Shown here in pieces: positions 1-8,573 of a stretch of DNA of 64,000 bases. A program made the translations under genes and the position numbers. The DNA comes from Laburnicola sp. R22_1 (Eukaryota > Ascomycota > Dothideomycetes > Pleosporales > Didymosphaeriaceae): the NCBI GenBank assembly GCA_014281115.1, contig JACONQ010000017.1, positions 1,550,001 through 1,614,000 on the forward strand. Direction: 5' to 3'. The notes beneath the pieces are model-generated. The model had not been told where the DNA came from. It did no database searches and worked only from the letters and a program-made list of their open reading frames with translations. Positions within the stretch are counted from its first letter, which is position 1. The number at the start of each line of letters is the position of its first letter.

Positions 1-891
1 AATTGTTGTCTGGTACCGGTACCAGTCAATTCCTGAGCCACTGCCTCGGCTGAGCTTTCCAGTCCTCTGGTTCCATCTCCACTGGGGCAGCCGTCCAGGC
101 TTGGTACGGAGACCTAGGCGACGCATGCCATTCTCAAGCTCCCACTCAGCCTTTTTGATAGGCTCAAGCTCCTTGTTCAGTTCATCAATTTGAGCAGCAG
201 CAGCCTCCTTCTCTTTCTTTGTTTCTGGCGTCCAGCAGTGGCAGGGGCCCTTCTTGTCGTACGAGAAACAGCCCCAAAACATAAATTCAGAGTAGCCTTT
301 CCATCTCTCACGAATACAGCTCCGTACGAAGGCCTCATCTGCTTTCCTCCATACTCGATATCCTCCACGCCTATGGTTGAGAACAACAGACGTTTCGTCT
401 GACCAGATAACATTCTTCCAATCTTCAAGCGTCCAGTCTTGATGGGCCTGGCACCACTTATATCGATCCTCCTTCATCTGCTTCGTCAACCCAGGCTTCC
501 TCGTTGGCTTGGTCTTCTTGAAGCCTGCCTTCCTTAAGATTCGCCAGACTGTGGCAGCTGAGATATTGAATCCTTCTTGGCTAAGTGCGCCAGCAACGTC
601 AGCGCAAGACTTCTCTCGCCCATATCGATCAGTGCGTACGGTGTTGACTACTTTCTCGGAGACTTCAGATTGCTTTGATGGCCGGCCAGATCGATAGGCG
701 TTTTCAAGATGCTTATCTTCAAGCTTCAGCGGCCGCTGGCCTGGATCGAAACCTCGCTCGATTGCTCGCGCGTATATAGAGTTGATCGTACGCTTCTCGA
801 TTCCAGTGAGTCCGGTGATCTCATTGTTTGACTTGCCTATAGCCTTAAGAACGACTACCGTGGCACGAGTAGAGTTATCGTGATGAACCAT
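1..891 (-). CDS. Tc1/mariner-type transposase, 3' end cut by the window edge
   Basis: An open reading frame runs leftward from an ATG at 891 to base 1 without a stop: 297 residues, C-terminus missing. The first half carries a helix-turn-helix region (about residues 15-130) with typical Tc1 wording such as GRPSKQSE. A DDE catalytic segment follows: VIWSDETSV holds the first catalytic Asp at about residue 165, and FMFWGCFSYDKKGP follows as in Tc1-like transposases. The protein would cut and paste its element at TA sites. No internal stop or frameshift is seen in this part, so the copy may be intact, but the second and third catalytic acids and the far terminal repeat lie outside the window. Confidence 0.85.
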   Translation of the reverse strand, partial: MVHHDNSTRATVVVLKAIGKSNNEITGLTGIEKRTINSIYARAIERGFDPGQRPLKLEDKHLENAYRSGRPSKQSEVSEKVVNTVRTDRYGREKSCADVAGALSQEGFNISAATVWRILRKAGFKKTKPTRKPGLTKQMKEDRYKWCQAHQDWTLEDWKNVIWSDETSVVLNHRRGGYRVWRKADEAFVRSCIRERWKGYSEFMFWGCFSYDKKGPCHCWTPETKKEKEAAAAQIDELNKELEPIKKAEWELENGMRRLGLRTKPGRLPQWRWNQRTGKLSRGSGSGIDWYRYQTTI

Positions 892-1228
892 AGCGACAGT
901 ACTAGATAGATCAATTGACAGAGAGTAGTAGTTACAGAGGGTAAGGCCTGAGGTTGAGAAGTGGCCACGTCAACTCGGAGATGCTTCCCGATCTGGAATG
1001 TGGCGCATACCCCTGCTCGCCAAGGTGGGCAAAAACTTTTGAAAGGCACCTCCGTATAGGCAAATCAAATGCCGAAGCGGGTGACGCGGTTGCGCTATCT
1101 AGAGTTCCATCTTGAGGATCCTCCATGCATGGAGTTCTTCAGGGTTCGGTGATTCCGGGGATGTGGTCGAACGGTGACCATGCAAAAATGACGATGCTAG
1201 CGGGCATAACGACCGTATCCAGAAGCGC
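892..1228. other. intergenic; 5' flank of the Tc1-like element
   Basis: No gene is seen. This stretch should contain the right end of the Tc1-like element, but the matching left end is outside the window, so no inverted repeat or target duplication can be assigned. It ends at the 3' end of the DLT1-like gene. Confidence 0.5.
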
Positions 1229-2524
1229 TCATCCATCCTCGATATGATACTGATAAGGCAAGTCGCCTTCTCTGGGCTTAGGATGCAGACGCACGACCAC
1301 CGAGCCTTCGGACCGCATCGAGGAAGCCGAAGAATTAGGCATTATCGTAGAAGGACTCCTCTGCACCGCTCTCCTCCTCACAGACCCCGCGTCCGAGACT
1401 CCTGACCTGACCGACGGCGTCCGCGGCCCTGTGTACCCTCCACCGCTCATAGTCCCAATCTTCGATGGCGCAGTTCGCACCGTCTGCGGCGACCCCGGGC
1501 TGGCGCTCTCGTCGAAGGAGAAGGCTGAGCGGTTATCCACCATAGGGGTTATATAGGGCAGACCGGTGCCAGAGGTACTGTGCGAGGAGACGGTGGGAGC
1601 GAGACTGCGCGTCTCGGCGTCGGGAAAGGCGGCGCGTGCTTCGTCGATGACGGCGGGGTCGAGGTCCGTCATGCCGTTGAGGATCTCTGCGAAGACGGCC
1701 ATGAGGTCTTTAAATTCGGTCTCGGTGAGGGAGTGGGTGGAAAAGCGTGCGTACTCGTACAGCGAGAGGAACTTGGGACCTAGACTGGGCGGGTTGAGCA
1801 GGCCAAACGAGGACAGCCGTGCCAGGTACTCTCGTAGCCCCATGATCCGCGGGCGCTGTAGCAGAGCAACCGTCTGCGCATCCGGCAGCATGGGTGTGGC
1901 TTGGATGCGGAGCGCGCGCTCCTCCAGAGCCGGATCGGGCGGCGCGAGGGAGACGGCTTTGGCTTCGATCAGATTCGGCAGCTCGTTGATCACATTGCTG
2001 TACTGCAGGTTGGGTAGATCCGGGCTCGCAGGAGACGCCCATCCGGGATGCGAAACGTGCCCCCAAGGCGGCGCATTAGGGTTGATGGGTATCACGGTAG
2101 CCGGAAACGCATGCCTCCTCTTATGATGCGCCCTCGCCATGCCCGACCTCTCCTCATCGCCCACCTCACCCCGCGCATCCCGGGGCCTGCTATCCCATGC
2201 GACCACGGCGCTCCACCGCAGCTTCTTGACAATCATCCTCCGCACCAGCTTGCCGACCTCGCCATCCTCGATGGGCACATACGGCTTCGGGATAGCCTGC
2301 AGCACGCTCCTGTTCGTATACAGGCGCGTGCTGTAGATGAGCAGTATGATCAAGATGGTGAGGACGTAGACGCCGCCGATGACGAAGATCTTCTGCAGTT
2401 CGCCCGAGCGGAAGGACTGGTAGATGGTCTCGGTGGGGGAGACGGCGAGGAGGACGAGCAGGAAGCCGAAGATGAAGGTGTAGGTGGTAGAGTACCAAAT
2501 GCGGAAGAGGGTTGGGATGCGCAT
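1229..2524 (-). CDS. DLT1: DLT1-like membrane protein (defect at low temperature protein 1)
   Basis: Single-exon 431-residue protein. Two membrane segments sit near residues 13-30 and 46-66. They are followed by a conserved cytoplasmic stretch (RLYTNRSVLQAIPKPYVPIE, then VGKLVRRMIVKKL and SAVVAWDSRPRD) that matches the fungal DLT1 family. The C-terminal half is Ser/Pro-rich and ends in LPYQYHIEDG. DLT1 in yeast is linked to growth in the cold, and its biochemical role is unknown. The start is the first ATG before the membrane segment (MRIPTLFRIWYS), the usual family start. The identification rests on the N-terminal third; the tail is poorly conserved. Confidence 0.85.
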   Translation of the reverse strand: MRIPTLFRIWYSTTYTFIFGFLLVLLAVSPTETIYQSFRSGELQKIFVIGGVYVLTILIILLIYSTRLYTNRSVLQAIPKPYVPIEDGEVGKLVRRMIVKKLRWSAVVAWDSRPRDARGEVGDEERSGMARAHHKRRHAFPATVIPINPNAPPWGHVSHPGWASPASPDLPNLQYSNVINELPNLIEAKAVSLAPPDPALEERALRIQATPMLPDAQTVALLQRPRIMGLREYLARLSSFGLLNPPSLGPKFLSLYEYARFSTHSLTETEFKDLMAVFAEILNGMTDLDPAVIDEARAAFPDAETRSLAPTVSSHSTSGTGLPYITPMVDNRSAFSFDESASPGSPQTVRTAPSKIGTMSGGGYTGPRTPSVRSGVSDAGSVRRRAVQRSPSTIMPNSSASSMRSEGSVVVRLHPKPREGDLPYQYHIEDG

Positions 2525-2799
2525 GATCGATGTTTCGGCGGTAGGATGCGCATTAGCGACTACATGGTTGGGGATGCGGTCGTGTTCCGAGGCAGGAGGG
2601 CGTCATTGGGTTTGTTTGGATCATCGGAGGCATGCTGCCAAGGAGGCCTCGAGCCGGGGTCATGCATCCGTACCACCTGCACCTGTTCACTTACAAGTTA
2701 CAACCACCGCGTCGATACACATATATCTATTAAGCCCCTTGCGTGATCCAACTTTCCGTCCACGCAACTACTTCTCCCGCCGGCGCAATTCAGCACACC

Positions 2800-3699
2800 A
2801 TGTTAGACAGGAGCGGTGGGCTTGATGCGCTGCTTCAACGACCGCGACCAAGCTTATGGCAACAATTCATTAAAGAACCATGCATGTTTCTAGCATCAAA
2901 ACTATACAATTGGCGTCGAATTGTTAGTTTCGAACCTATCAAGCCTATCTCTGTCGTCTGCATATCGGATACACACAACAATCAGCCATCTGACATACCT
3001 GCTGGTGAAATTCTAATACACGCTGGCGACATGACGCAAACCGGCACCTTGAAAGAATTACAGACGTCTCTCGATTGGCTGAACTCGTGCCCTCATCCCT
3101 ACAAGATTCTAGTCGCCGGTAATCATGACAGCCTCCTTGACCACACCGACCCACGCGCCGATGCCGCCGCACGCGCATCCCTCAGCTGGGGAAATATAAT
3201 CTACCTTGACTCCGAATCGACGACTATATCCTGCAATAACGGCCGCCAAGTCAAAATCTACGGGAGTCCTCTTACCCCACGCCATGGCAATTGGGCATTT
3301 CAATATCCGCATAATCAAGATGTATGGCAGAACAAGATTCCGTCGGACACAGACATACTCGTCACGCATGGTCCACCAAAAGGCCATCTTGACGCAGGTC
3401 ACTTTGGTTGCAAACACCTGCTTGATGAGGTATGGCGGAAGAAGCCTAGGCTGCATGTGTTTGGACATATACATGATGGACATGGGGTGGAGTGGATACA
3501 GTTTGACCGGTTGCAGAGAGCATATGAGGATACAGTCATAGCCGGTGGAGGACTCTGGAATCTTGTGAGGGTGCTCTTTGAGTTCTTTGTTGCTCGCCTT
3601 ACCCCTGTGAAGGAATCTAGGGCTGTTTTTGTCAATCCCGCGATGGTCGGAGGTCTCCGCGATGAACAGAAGCGACGTCCAATAACTGTGCAGGTATAG
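2800..3699 (+). CDS. calcineurin-like metallophosphoesterase (MPPED1/2 type)
   Basis: 299-residue single-exon protein. All metal-binding motifs of the calcineurin-like phosphoesterase fold are present in order: SDTH (D57, H59), AGD (D77), AGNHD (N108-D110), THGPPKGHLD (H190) and FGHIHDGHG (H223, H225). This set and the length fit the MPPED1/MPPED2 group, phosphodiesterases of uncertain natural substrate. The ATG at 2800 (context CACC-ATG) was chosen; an upstream in-frame GTG at 2743 adds 19 residues without similarity to anything recognised. No signal peptide is seen, so the protein is probably cytosolic. The gene is convergent with the unknown gene at 3860-4444. Confidence 0.9.
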   Translation: MLDRSGGLDALLQRPRPSLWQQFIKEPCMFLASKLYNWRRIVSFEPIKPISVVCISDTHNNQPSDIPAGEILIHAGDMTQTGTLKELQTSLDWLNSCPHPYKILVAGNHDSLLDHTDPRADAAARASLSWGNIIYLDSESTTISCNNGRQVKIYGSPLTPRHGNWAFQYPHNQDVWQNKIPSDTDILVTHGPPKGHLDAGHFGCKHLLDEVWRKKPRLHVFGHIHDGHGVEWIQFDRLQRAYEDTVIAGGGLWNLVRVLFEFFVARLTPVKESRAVFVNPAMVGGLRDEQKRRPITVQV

Positions 3700-3859
3700 A
3701 ATCAATGTAGGGTTAGCGTAATGCAACTTAGAAGCATATATAGAGATTAAACTGCCTCTGTATCTTCTAGCAGGGTACATCCGTCCGTGTGCATCTTCCC
3801 AAACAGTAATTGCGAGATTCAAAATGTCTCAACATAAAGCTATCCCTCAGCGGTGGACC

Positions 3860-4444
3860 TTAAACAAACAATGTATGAGGATGTGAAACAATGATGTTCA
3901 TGTTTAGAAATTGAGGGCTGCAATGCTGTTTGTCGGGTACGCTGCCGTCAGCGTTCGGAATCACAAGTTCCTCTGGGAGCTTGGGGACATCCGCGATCCA
4001 TGATGGTAACGACTCCAAGACGACTGGTCTTGACTTCAGCTCCTCCTCTGCCTCGTCACCGCAAATGATTCCCGGACTGTCTCGAGGCAAGCCTCTTTCA
4101 ATAAGCCGATTGAATGCCGCAACTAAGAAATGAGGAATCACGGAGAGGATGGCATAACGTGCTGGATCTGGATCTTTGGGGTCGGGGATGGAGGCAACGG
4201 CCCAGCTTGGGTGATTGAAGAAGTATTCAATCTCTGTTCGAAGGCCAGCGTTGTAGTCGTTGACAATGTACTCATACATTCGATAGAGTGATGCGAGGGG
4301 GTGTTCTCCTATGGTCTGCGCAGTCCGCCGTTGCCGATGAGCCAGGATCCATTCGACGGTTGGAGGCAGGGTTGCCTTCGGTGTGGAATTCGTCAGACGT
4401 TTGTATAAAGAGATGACCGCAGTGTTGATGGTGGACAGAATCAT
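3860..4444 (-). CDS. conserved-looking hypothetical protein, 194 aa
   Basis: Single-exon protein with an even amino-acid mix and no low complexity. It contains the stretch SLYRMYEYIVNDYNAGLR and the phrase FFNHPSWAVASIPDPKDPDP, which look conserved in style, but no domain is recognised. There is no signal peptide and no clear membrane helix; the segment ILSVIPHFLVAAFNRL is amphipathic rather than transmembrane. The gene is tail-to-tail with the metallophosphoesterase, with 160 bp between their stop codons. Function unknown; confidence here refers to it being a real gene. Confidence 0.65.
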   Translation of the reverse strand: MILSTINTAVISLYKRLTNSTPKATLPPTVEWILAHRQRRTAQTIGEHPLASLYRMYEYIVNDYNAGLRTEIEYFFNHPSWAVASIPDPKDPDPARYAILSVIPHFLVAAFNRLIERGLPRDSPGIICGDEAEEELKSRPVVLESLPSWIADVPKLPEELVIPNADGSVPDKQHCSPQFLNMNIIVSHPHTLFV

Positions 4445-4676
4445 TTCTAAATTATGTATCGATGGACTGAACAGGAGTGTTGCGATTACGCTGGCGTGTC
4501 TTTAACATGGTAAGAGTTTTGGATCACCATGTCAACTTACTGGTCTTGGCGCCAAGGCTGGTATTTACGCGCCTTGTTTGCCGGTGCAGGAACTTCGCCA
4601 CATCACATGTAGAGAGCGTGTCTTCCTGTCATATCGATCGGAAGGTAGTCATTAGTTTGTAACATGTGCGCACTTC

Positions 4677-4795
4677 CCAGTCTCTCTTACCGCGCGCCTC
4701 TCAATCGTAACCGCCACGGCTCCCTAACGAAGGTACCCAAGGTATACCAGTCTCACTTACCGCGCGCCATGACGTCGTAACCGCAACGGCCTCCC
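4677..4795. repeat. direct repeat of about 48 bp, two copies 70 bp apart
   Basis: Copy one (4677-4724) and copy two (4747-4795) both begin CCAGTCTC, share CTTACCGCGCGCC, and continue with TCGTAACCGC and ACGGC. They differ at scattered positions and by one extra base. They lie between two divergent genes, 150-270 bp upstream of the ATG at 4946. The rest of the interval 4445-4945 shows nothing recognisable. Confidence 0.75.
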
Positions 4796-4945
4796 ACCTA
4801 CAGATTACGCTTCACGGCGCAGTCGTTATGCTTCCGCTAAGCTATCTACTTAAGCTCAGCTCGATGGGTTGTCTTAATGCCAGATCATCTGTATAAGATT
4901 GTACCTTCAGATCCCCCCACAAATCATCCTCTCATCAATTTCAAC

Positions 4946-5734
4946 ATGGGTTGCAACACTTCTAGGCCAAGCGGTGGTGACCCTGCAGGGACACTACTGG
5001 AACTCGCACCCGTAATGACGGCCGGCAACGGCAATCAGACGGCGGAACTTGATCGCACCACGTTACTGCGTGCCCTTTCGAATGTGGCCTCCTATATCAA
5101 TTCTCGGAGGGCCAACGTCACCATTGTGGCCGTTGGTGGGGCAGTCAACACCATCTTTTTCCAAAGCCGACAATCTACACATGATATTGATTTTTACAAC
5201 AACGACTTCACCCAGAAAGACTATAACCTTATCTTACAAGGGGTCCAATACGCCAAATCGCAGGATCCGACTCTACAGGGCGAGTGGTTCAACAACCGGA
5301 CCGTTCTGTTCATTCCGAAAGCGCAAAGAAGTTATCTGACCCAACAAGCAATCGCACAGAACGAAGTCGTGTTCGAAAGCCCAGGGTTGAAGGTCGTTGC
5401 GGCGCCCTGGAATTACGCACTATGTGCGAAACTTGACCGCTGCTCGGGAGCCGGACTCAATAATGTAAGGCCCTACGACTATTCCGATGCTGCTACCTAT
5501 CTTCATCGTTATCTGGAAATGCATCGCCTTCGGTCTATTGCGCGGAGTGACCTGTTGAAATGGGCCGCCACATATTCCACGACTGTGACTGATTCCGTTC
5601 TGCGAGAGTTGAATACTATCTTTGCCAGGATGTATGGTTGGGAGGCCGTTGAAATGAACGCTCGAAGGCCCCTGCAACATAGTTCGGTCGCAGGAATTGG
5701 GTATCTAAAGATAGATTGGGGCATTTGGCGGTAG
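4946..5734 (+). CDS. nucleotidyltransferase-fold-like protein with N-myristoylation start
   Basis: The 262-residue protein starts MGCNTSRPS, which fits the N-myristoylation consensus (Gly2, Ser6) with Cys3 available for palmitoylation. This is why the ATG at 4946 is preferred over an in-frame ATG at 4877. Residues around 60-85 read VAVGGAVNTIFF and THDIDFYN, a GG-x(n)-D-I-D arrangement like the active site of minimal nucleotidyltransferases. A later stretch, VVAAPWNYALCAKLDR, resembles the helix that follows in such proteins. Function is inferred only at fold level. If both features are real, it is a lipid-anchored protein with a nucleotide-transfer or degenerate nucleotide-binding fold. Confidence 0.6.
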   Translation: MGCNTSRPSGGDPAGTLLELAPVMTAGNGNQTAELDRTTLLRALSNVASYINSRRANVTIVAVGGAVNTIFFQSRQSTHDIDFYNNDFTQKDYNLILQGVQYAKSQDPTLQGEWFNNRTVLFIPKAQRSYLTQQAIAQNEVVFESPGLKVVAAPWNYALCAKLDRCSGAGLNNVRPYDYSDAATYLHRYLEMHRLRSIARSDLLKWAATYSTTVTDSVLRELNTIFARMYGWEAVEMNARRPLQHSSVAGIGYLKIDWGIWR

Positions 5735-5977
5735 GAGGTCTGTTGGCCGGAGCATCATCTTGGAGTTCTTGTTTGACGTCGTCTTATGGCATATTGTATT
5801 TAAGTTTGCGAACGTTTTTAGCGTTATACTTGCCTATTGAAAGAGCGATTCTTACCCTGTTTGTCTTTCAGATCGGAGGAGAAGTTGAACAACAATTAAA
5901 ACAATGTCTTACATGAGCTGATAGACAATTGTCGCTGTCCTTGTGGTCCTGTTCCGTGTCTTATTGCTCATTAAATA

Positions 5978-6022
5978 AGCCAGGGGTCCTAGTTTCCGAC
6001 ACCCCCGTGTTTCGGACAGCCC
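5978..6022 (+). repeat. left terminal inverted repeat of the Fot1-like element
   Basis: Matches the reverse complement of 7848-7892 with about five mismatches, and is preceded by TA at 5976-5977. Within it the motif TTTCxGACA occurs twice, suggesting an internal transposase-binding repeat. Confidence 0.88.
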
Positions 6023-6129
6023 CACAACCGCGCCTCCTCATCATGCACTACAACCGAATATAAGTTCTTAAAAATTCAATTCTTCATTAATTTCAATTCA
6101 TCTTTTTGCATCATTTTTTCTGTCTTCCA

Positions 6130-7749
6130 ATGGCTAGATATACAGAGGGCGACGTCCAAAATGCACTCGCAGACCTCGAATCTGGGGTCGCTTTAGCCAC
6201 TGCTGCTGCTCGGCATGGGATACCACGGAACACTCTTCGCGGCCGCTTCAATGGTGCCCAACCTCACCAACACGCTCACGACGGTGAACAGCGGCTTACA
6301 ACTGTTCAAGAAGAGCATCTAGAGCACTGGATTCTCCAGCAGGAGGCCCTCGGTTACGCGCCAACGCATGCGCAAGTGCGAGCCATCGCAACTGGCGTGC
6401 TCAAGCAAGAGGGTGACCACAGGAACCTAGGGAGGAAGTGGTCTAATCACTTTTTGCGGCGCCACCCAGCCATTAAGACAAAGTTAGGCCGCCGGACTAA
6501 CTGGGAACGCATAAATGCAGCTACTCCAGATAATATCAGGCACTTGTTCGACCTGTACGGGACCGTGAGCTGGATTCCCCCCCGACGGAGGTACAATGCC
6601 GACGAGGGCGGCATTATGGAAGGCCAGGGTATTAATGGGCTTGTCATTGGCTCCTCGCAGGAAAATCCGAACTCTGTACCAGTTAAGACAGTAAATGCCC
6701 ATACTTAGACCTCTGTAATAGAGTGTATCTCCGCGCTTGGTGTCGCTCTAGACCCCCTTGTTATCTTTAAGGCCAAAAGCATCCAGGAGCAGTGGTTTAA
6801 GCGGGAGTTTTTGGCTCGACATCCTAGCTGGCATGTTACCTTCTCGCAAAATGGATGGACGAGCAACGAAATTGCTGTTAAGTGGCTGGAGAAGGTGTTC
6901 TTGCCCCAGACTGAGCCTGACGATCCATCCGAGGCACGGTTGCTTATTGTCGATGGTCATGGCAGTCATACCTCGGACGAATTTATGACTACATGTTACC
7001 TGAATAATGTTTACTTGCTCTTTTTGCCTGCCCATACTTCACATATACTCCAGCCTTTAGATCTTGGTTGTTTCTTAAGTCTAAAGGCAGCGTATTGGCG
7101 GTTCCTCGGCGAGCATACAGCTCTGACAGATGCAACGAAGGTTGGGAAGGCCAGATTTCTTGAATTTTATGCAGAAGCGCGTAAAATCGGTCTTCGAGAG
7201 CAGTGCGTACGAGCTGGGTGGAAGGCGACAGGGCTGTATCCTAAGAGCGTGGATAAGCCCTTGGGTTCTCGGTGGGTCGTAGTGCGCCAACGGCCGTTAA
7301 CACCCCCCTCTTCTACCATAGATATTAGGACGCCAAAACGCGGTGGCGACATTGTGAAGCTATTTTCTAGGAAGAACAGCTCTCCAGCTACACAACAATA
7401 TATTCGGCTTGCTGCCACAGCGCTGGACTATATCGCAATAGAGGTCTCTATAAAGGATCGTGAGATTGCTTCCTTGCGCGAGCATGTTGAGCAAGCAAAT
7501 CCGCCAAAACGCCGCAAAGTCGCAATTAATCCAAACAATCGCTTCGCGAGTCTTGCAGAGGTTCTCTCTTAGACTAATCAGGAGCCCTCCCAACGTGTTC
7601 GCAAGGCGAGAAGCCCAACGCAGGAGGTGGAGGAGAGTTGCTCTAAGGAGGAAGCGGAGCAGGCATTGGTTCGACGTTCGGCACGGGATCGACGACCAAC
7701 ACAACGGTATCTTGCCCGTGATTTAAGTGTAGACGAAGAAAGCGATTAA
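6130..7749 (+). pseudogene. Fot1/pogo transposase with two in-frame stops
   Basis: One reading frame from ATG 6130 to TAA 7747-7749 spans 539 codons, the length of Fot1 transposase, interrupted by TAG at 6706-6708 (codon 193) and TAG at 7570-7572 (codon 481). In order it shows a Psq-type helix-turn-helix near the start (ALATAAARHGIPRNTLRGRF), a CENP-B-like DNA-binding domain, then the catalytic acids: NADEGGIM (Asp at about 158), LLIVDGHGSH (about 275) and LQPLDLGCF (about 311). The first stop fits Trp TGG to TAG (CpA to TpA on the lower strand). The second fits Gln CAG to TAG (CpA to TpA on the upper strand). Both are RIP-like. The N-terminal half alone would be a DNA-binding fragment. Confidence 0.92.
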
Positions 7750-7847
7750 AGCTCTTCAAATGCAGTTTATTTTGTGTTTTTAGAGATTTATTTGACAAAG
7801 TTGTGAACACATTCGTAACCAGGGTGGTGACGGCGGCGGGGCTTTGC

Positions 7848-7892
7848 AGGGTGTCGGAAACACGGGGCTGTCGGAAACTAGGACCCTTGGCT
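7848..7892 (-). repeat. right terminal inverted repeat of the Fot1-like element
   Basis: Reverse complement of the left repeat with a few differences, and followed by TA at 7893-7894. Confidence 0.88.
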
Positions 7893-8573
7893 TAGTTCTA
7901 GCTGTTCAAGGTAGTCTCGGGAGGATAGTCTAGATAACCCTGTTAAAGGAGAGCTATGCCTTACTTTCTAACAAGATAAAGGGTGCAAAGGTAGCAAAAG
8001 AGACTCCTTCATGACCCGGTGTGTCGATCAACTATACCAGCAAGCGGCTCTCCCCCGGGGTCAATCCATGATGTCACGTGATCCCGGGCCGGCTGTTTGA
8101 CCGACCACCGTGTTACGTAATTGATGATTTCTTCGACGATATTTTTGCAAAACGTTGACAACAAAATTATTGTTATTTTGTGTATATTTTGTTACTACTA
8201 CTGTGTGCTAGGTACTAGGTTTTAGTGCCTTCTGTTTTACTCCTCTCTGTGTATGGTGCGGATTCGACCTTGGTTAGAATCTTAACACGACGAAGATCTT
8301 CAATACCAGTAAGCGGGCCTTCTTGTGCATACACAACTAGGTACGGACATGAAAACCTCACACCTCACACCTATAACGTTCTTTACGGACTGCACAAGAC
8401 ACGAGTGTCCCAAAAAAACGAGTTCGTATAATGATTCCACCCGTGTTTGGGTGACATCGAAAAGAGTCTAGAGATGCTACGCACAGTCCACCAGATGGAT
8501 CAAAAACAGCAAGGTGGGGCGCCTTCTTCCACGTCATCTCCGCACCTCACGCAACATCTTTACCACATACAAT
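7893..8573. other. intergenic between the Fot1-like element and the HET gene
   Basis: No gene is seen. The middle part (about 8110-8230) is T-rich, and a CACGTG core lies near 8075. Short ATG-led frames just upstream of the HET gene end quickly. Confidence 0.5.

Larger units (their letters stand above)
5978..7892 (+). mobile_element. Fot1/pogo-type DNA transposon, complete but inactivated
   Basis: A 1,915-bp element flanked by TA on each side (5976-5977 and 7893-7894), the Tc1/mariner/pogo target duplication. Its ends are inverted repeats of about 45 bp that start AGCCA and share GGGTCCTAGTTTCCGACA with a few mismatches. It carries a single transposase frame with two internal TAG codons and no frameshift. 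Both ends are present, so it could still be moved in trans by an active relative. Confidence 0.93.

Noticed and set aside
1566..2746. Long plus-strand open frames opposite DLT1
   Set aside because: They mirror the GC-rich codons of the minus-strand DLT1-like gene and show no family resemblance.
8110..8230. T-rich stretch before the HET gene considered as an LTR remnant
   Set aside because: No second copy, no TG...CA ends and no target duplication could be found.
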